Assembly (NCBI RefSeq): GCF_032062135.1
Contig: NC_092869.1
Location: 43,257,956 to 43,321,955, forward strand
Reading direction: 5' to 3'
From: Pyxicephalus adspersus
Taxonomy: Eukaryota; Chordata; Amphibia; Anura; Pyxicephalidae
DNA: 64,000 bases
The notes below the pieces were generated by a model that was not told where the DNA came from, did not search any database, and was given only the letters and a program-made list of their open reading frames with translations. Each line of letters opens with the position of its first letter. The stretch's first letter is position 1. The translations under genes and the position numbers were made by a program. Positions 63,481-64,000 of this stretch are shown one piece after another.

Positions 63481-64000
63481 TGGCTAAACCATCGAGAAGA
63501 TTGCGGAATGTCCTTATAGAGGGCAGATCAGATGTGTGCCCATTTTTTATGACAGCCTTATACATATGGAGTGTCAGTATGGGAAAGTCAGTGTGTACAG
63601 CAAACTTTTTCAGTGTTTCTATGTTTTTTTTTTTGCAAACAAACTAAATCTAGATTGTAACGGGAGACTCGTCACGCAAGGCATGCAAGTATCACAGAAA
63701 TGTCAAGGAAAATAAGTAACATGATTTTGGAACTGCTAAACCCAATACAATGGTAGTACAATGTTCTTTTTTTTTTCTAAACAAGACGCCTCCTTTTCAG
63801 GCTGAGCTCTCATGGACATCACTGGTAGGTGAGAAGTGTGCGGTTGAACTGCCTGCCAACTACTCACCACAAACAGAATAGAACATAAGCAGCTCTATTC
63901 CAGGTGCTCTGTGGGACTTTTCCTACCGTCTATGACTGCCAGGCTCTCATAACTCTGCTCACTCTATCGTCTCCCAAATGGTAACGGTTATCCAGGAGCC

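Larger units (their letters stand above)
31442..64000 (-). other. CEP128: Probable upstream CEP128 intron sequence
   Basis: The first exon seen here starts mid-codon, so CEP128 must continue to the right on the minus strand. I looked for the preceding segment (human residues around WLCEELKE, LFQQIERQEQLL and DEIHREKR), bounded by splice sites and phase-compatible, and found none. In human the gene covers several hundred kilobases, so a 32-kb intron is unremarkable. A short or divergent exon could have been missed. Repeats within this span are listed separately. Confidence 0.6.

Noticed and set aside
63793..63820. Plus-strand TTTTCAG ... GTAGGTG pair as an exon
   Set aside because: Very short, wrong strand for CEP128, and no coding support.
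1..64000. tRNA, rRNA, CRISPR, prokaryotic operons or viral genes
   Set aside because: No cloverleaf with A/B boxes, no array with regular spacers other than simple minisatellites, and no retroviral or prophage coding relics were recognised.

Overview
This is vertebrate nuclear DNA, almost certainly from a frog and probably a ranoid (neobatrachian). The evidence is low coding density, GT-AG split exons, long introns, microsatellites, several dead Tc1/mariner and hAT-type elements, and many copies of short dispersed repeats that I associate with ranoid frog genomes (for example the TATATAGCGCCAACATATTA family). No bacterial, viral, CRISPR or operon-like structure is present. A 396-base assembly gap lies at 5491-5886.

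The one gene I can support is the 3' end of CEP128 (centrosomal protein of 128 kDa), on the minus strand. Six small exons, each flanked by AG/GT and all phase-compatible, run right to left: 31441-31392, 29438-29415 (24 nt), 25944-25867, 20705-20592, 19263-19155 and the terminal coding exon 15170-15085 with its TGA stop. Joined, they give 152 codons plus a split first codon. The product follows the C-terminal coiled coil and Ser-rich tail of vertebrate CEP128, including the VALDHLESVPEKL-like core and an NG(G)TS tail motif. CEP128 is a subdistal-appendage protein of the mother centriole and ciliary basal body.

Layout. 1-15.0 kb is the region downstream of CEP128 (3' UTR of unknown extent, then intergenic). 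It holds dispersed repeats, a 33-bp minisatellite beside the gap, and a Tc1 transposase relic. 15.1-31.4 kb is the exon-bearing part. Its introns contain two foldback/MITE-type elements (15.47-15.84 and 28.57-28.82 kb), two hAT-like relics (16.07 and 18.23 kb), and two more Tc1 relics (20.82-22.14 and 23.0-23.6 kb). 31.4-64 kb is most likely one long upstream CEP128 intron or several; I found no further convincing exon there. It holds a long degenerate tandem array (33.75-34.65 kb), a G-poor segment (36.47-36.70 kb), a 0.65-kb element with ~130-bp terminal inverted repeats (42.43-43.07 kb), more dispersed repeats, and a few stretches that look like candidate conserved non-coding DNA.

Nothing in the window amounts to a new multi-gene system. 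The most useful results are the CEP128 exon chain and the structure of the repeats.
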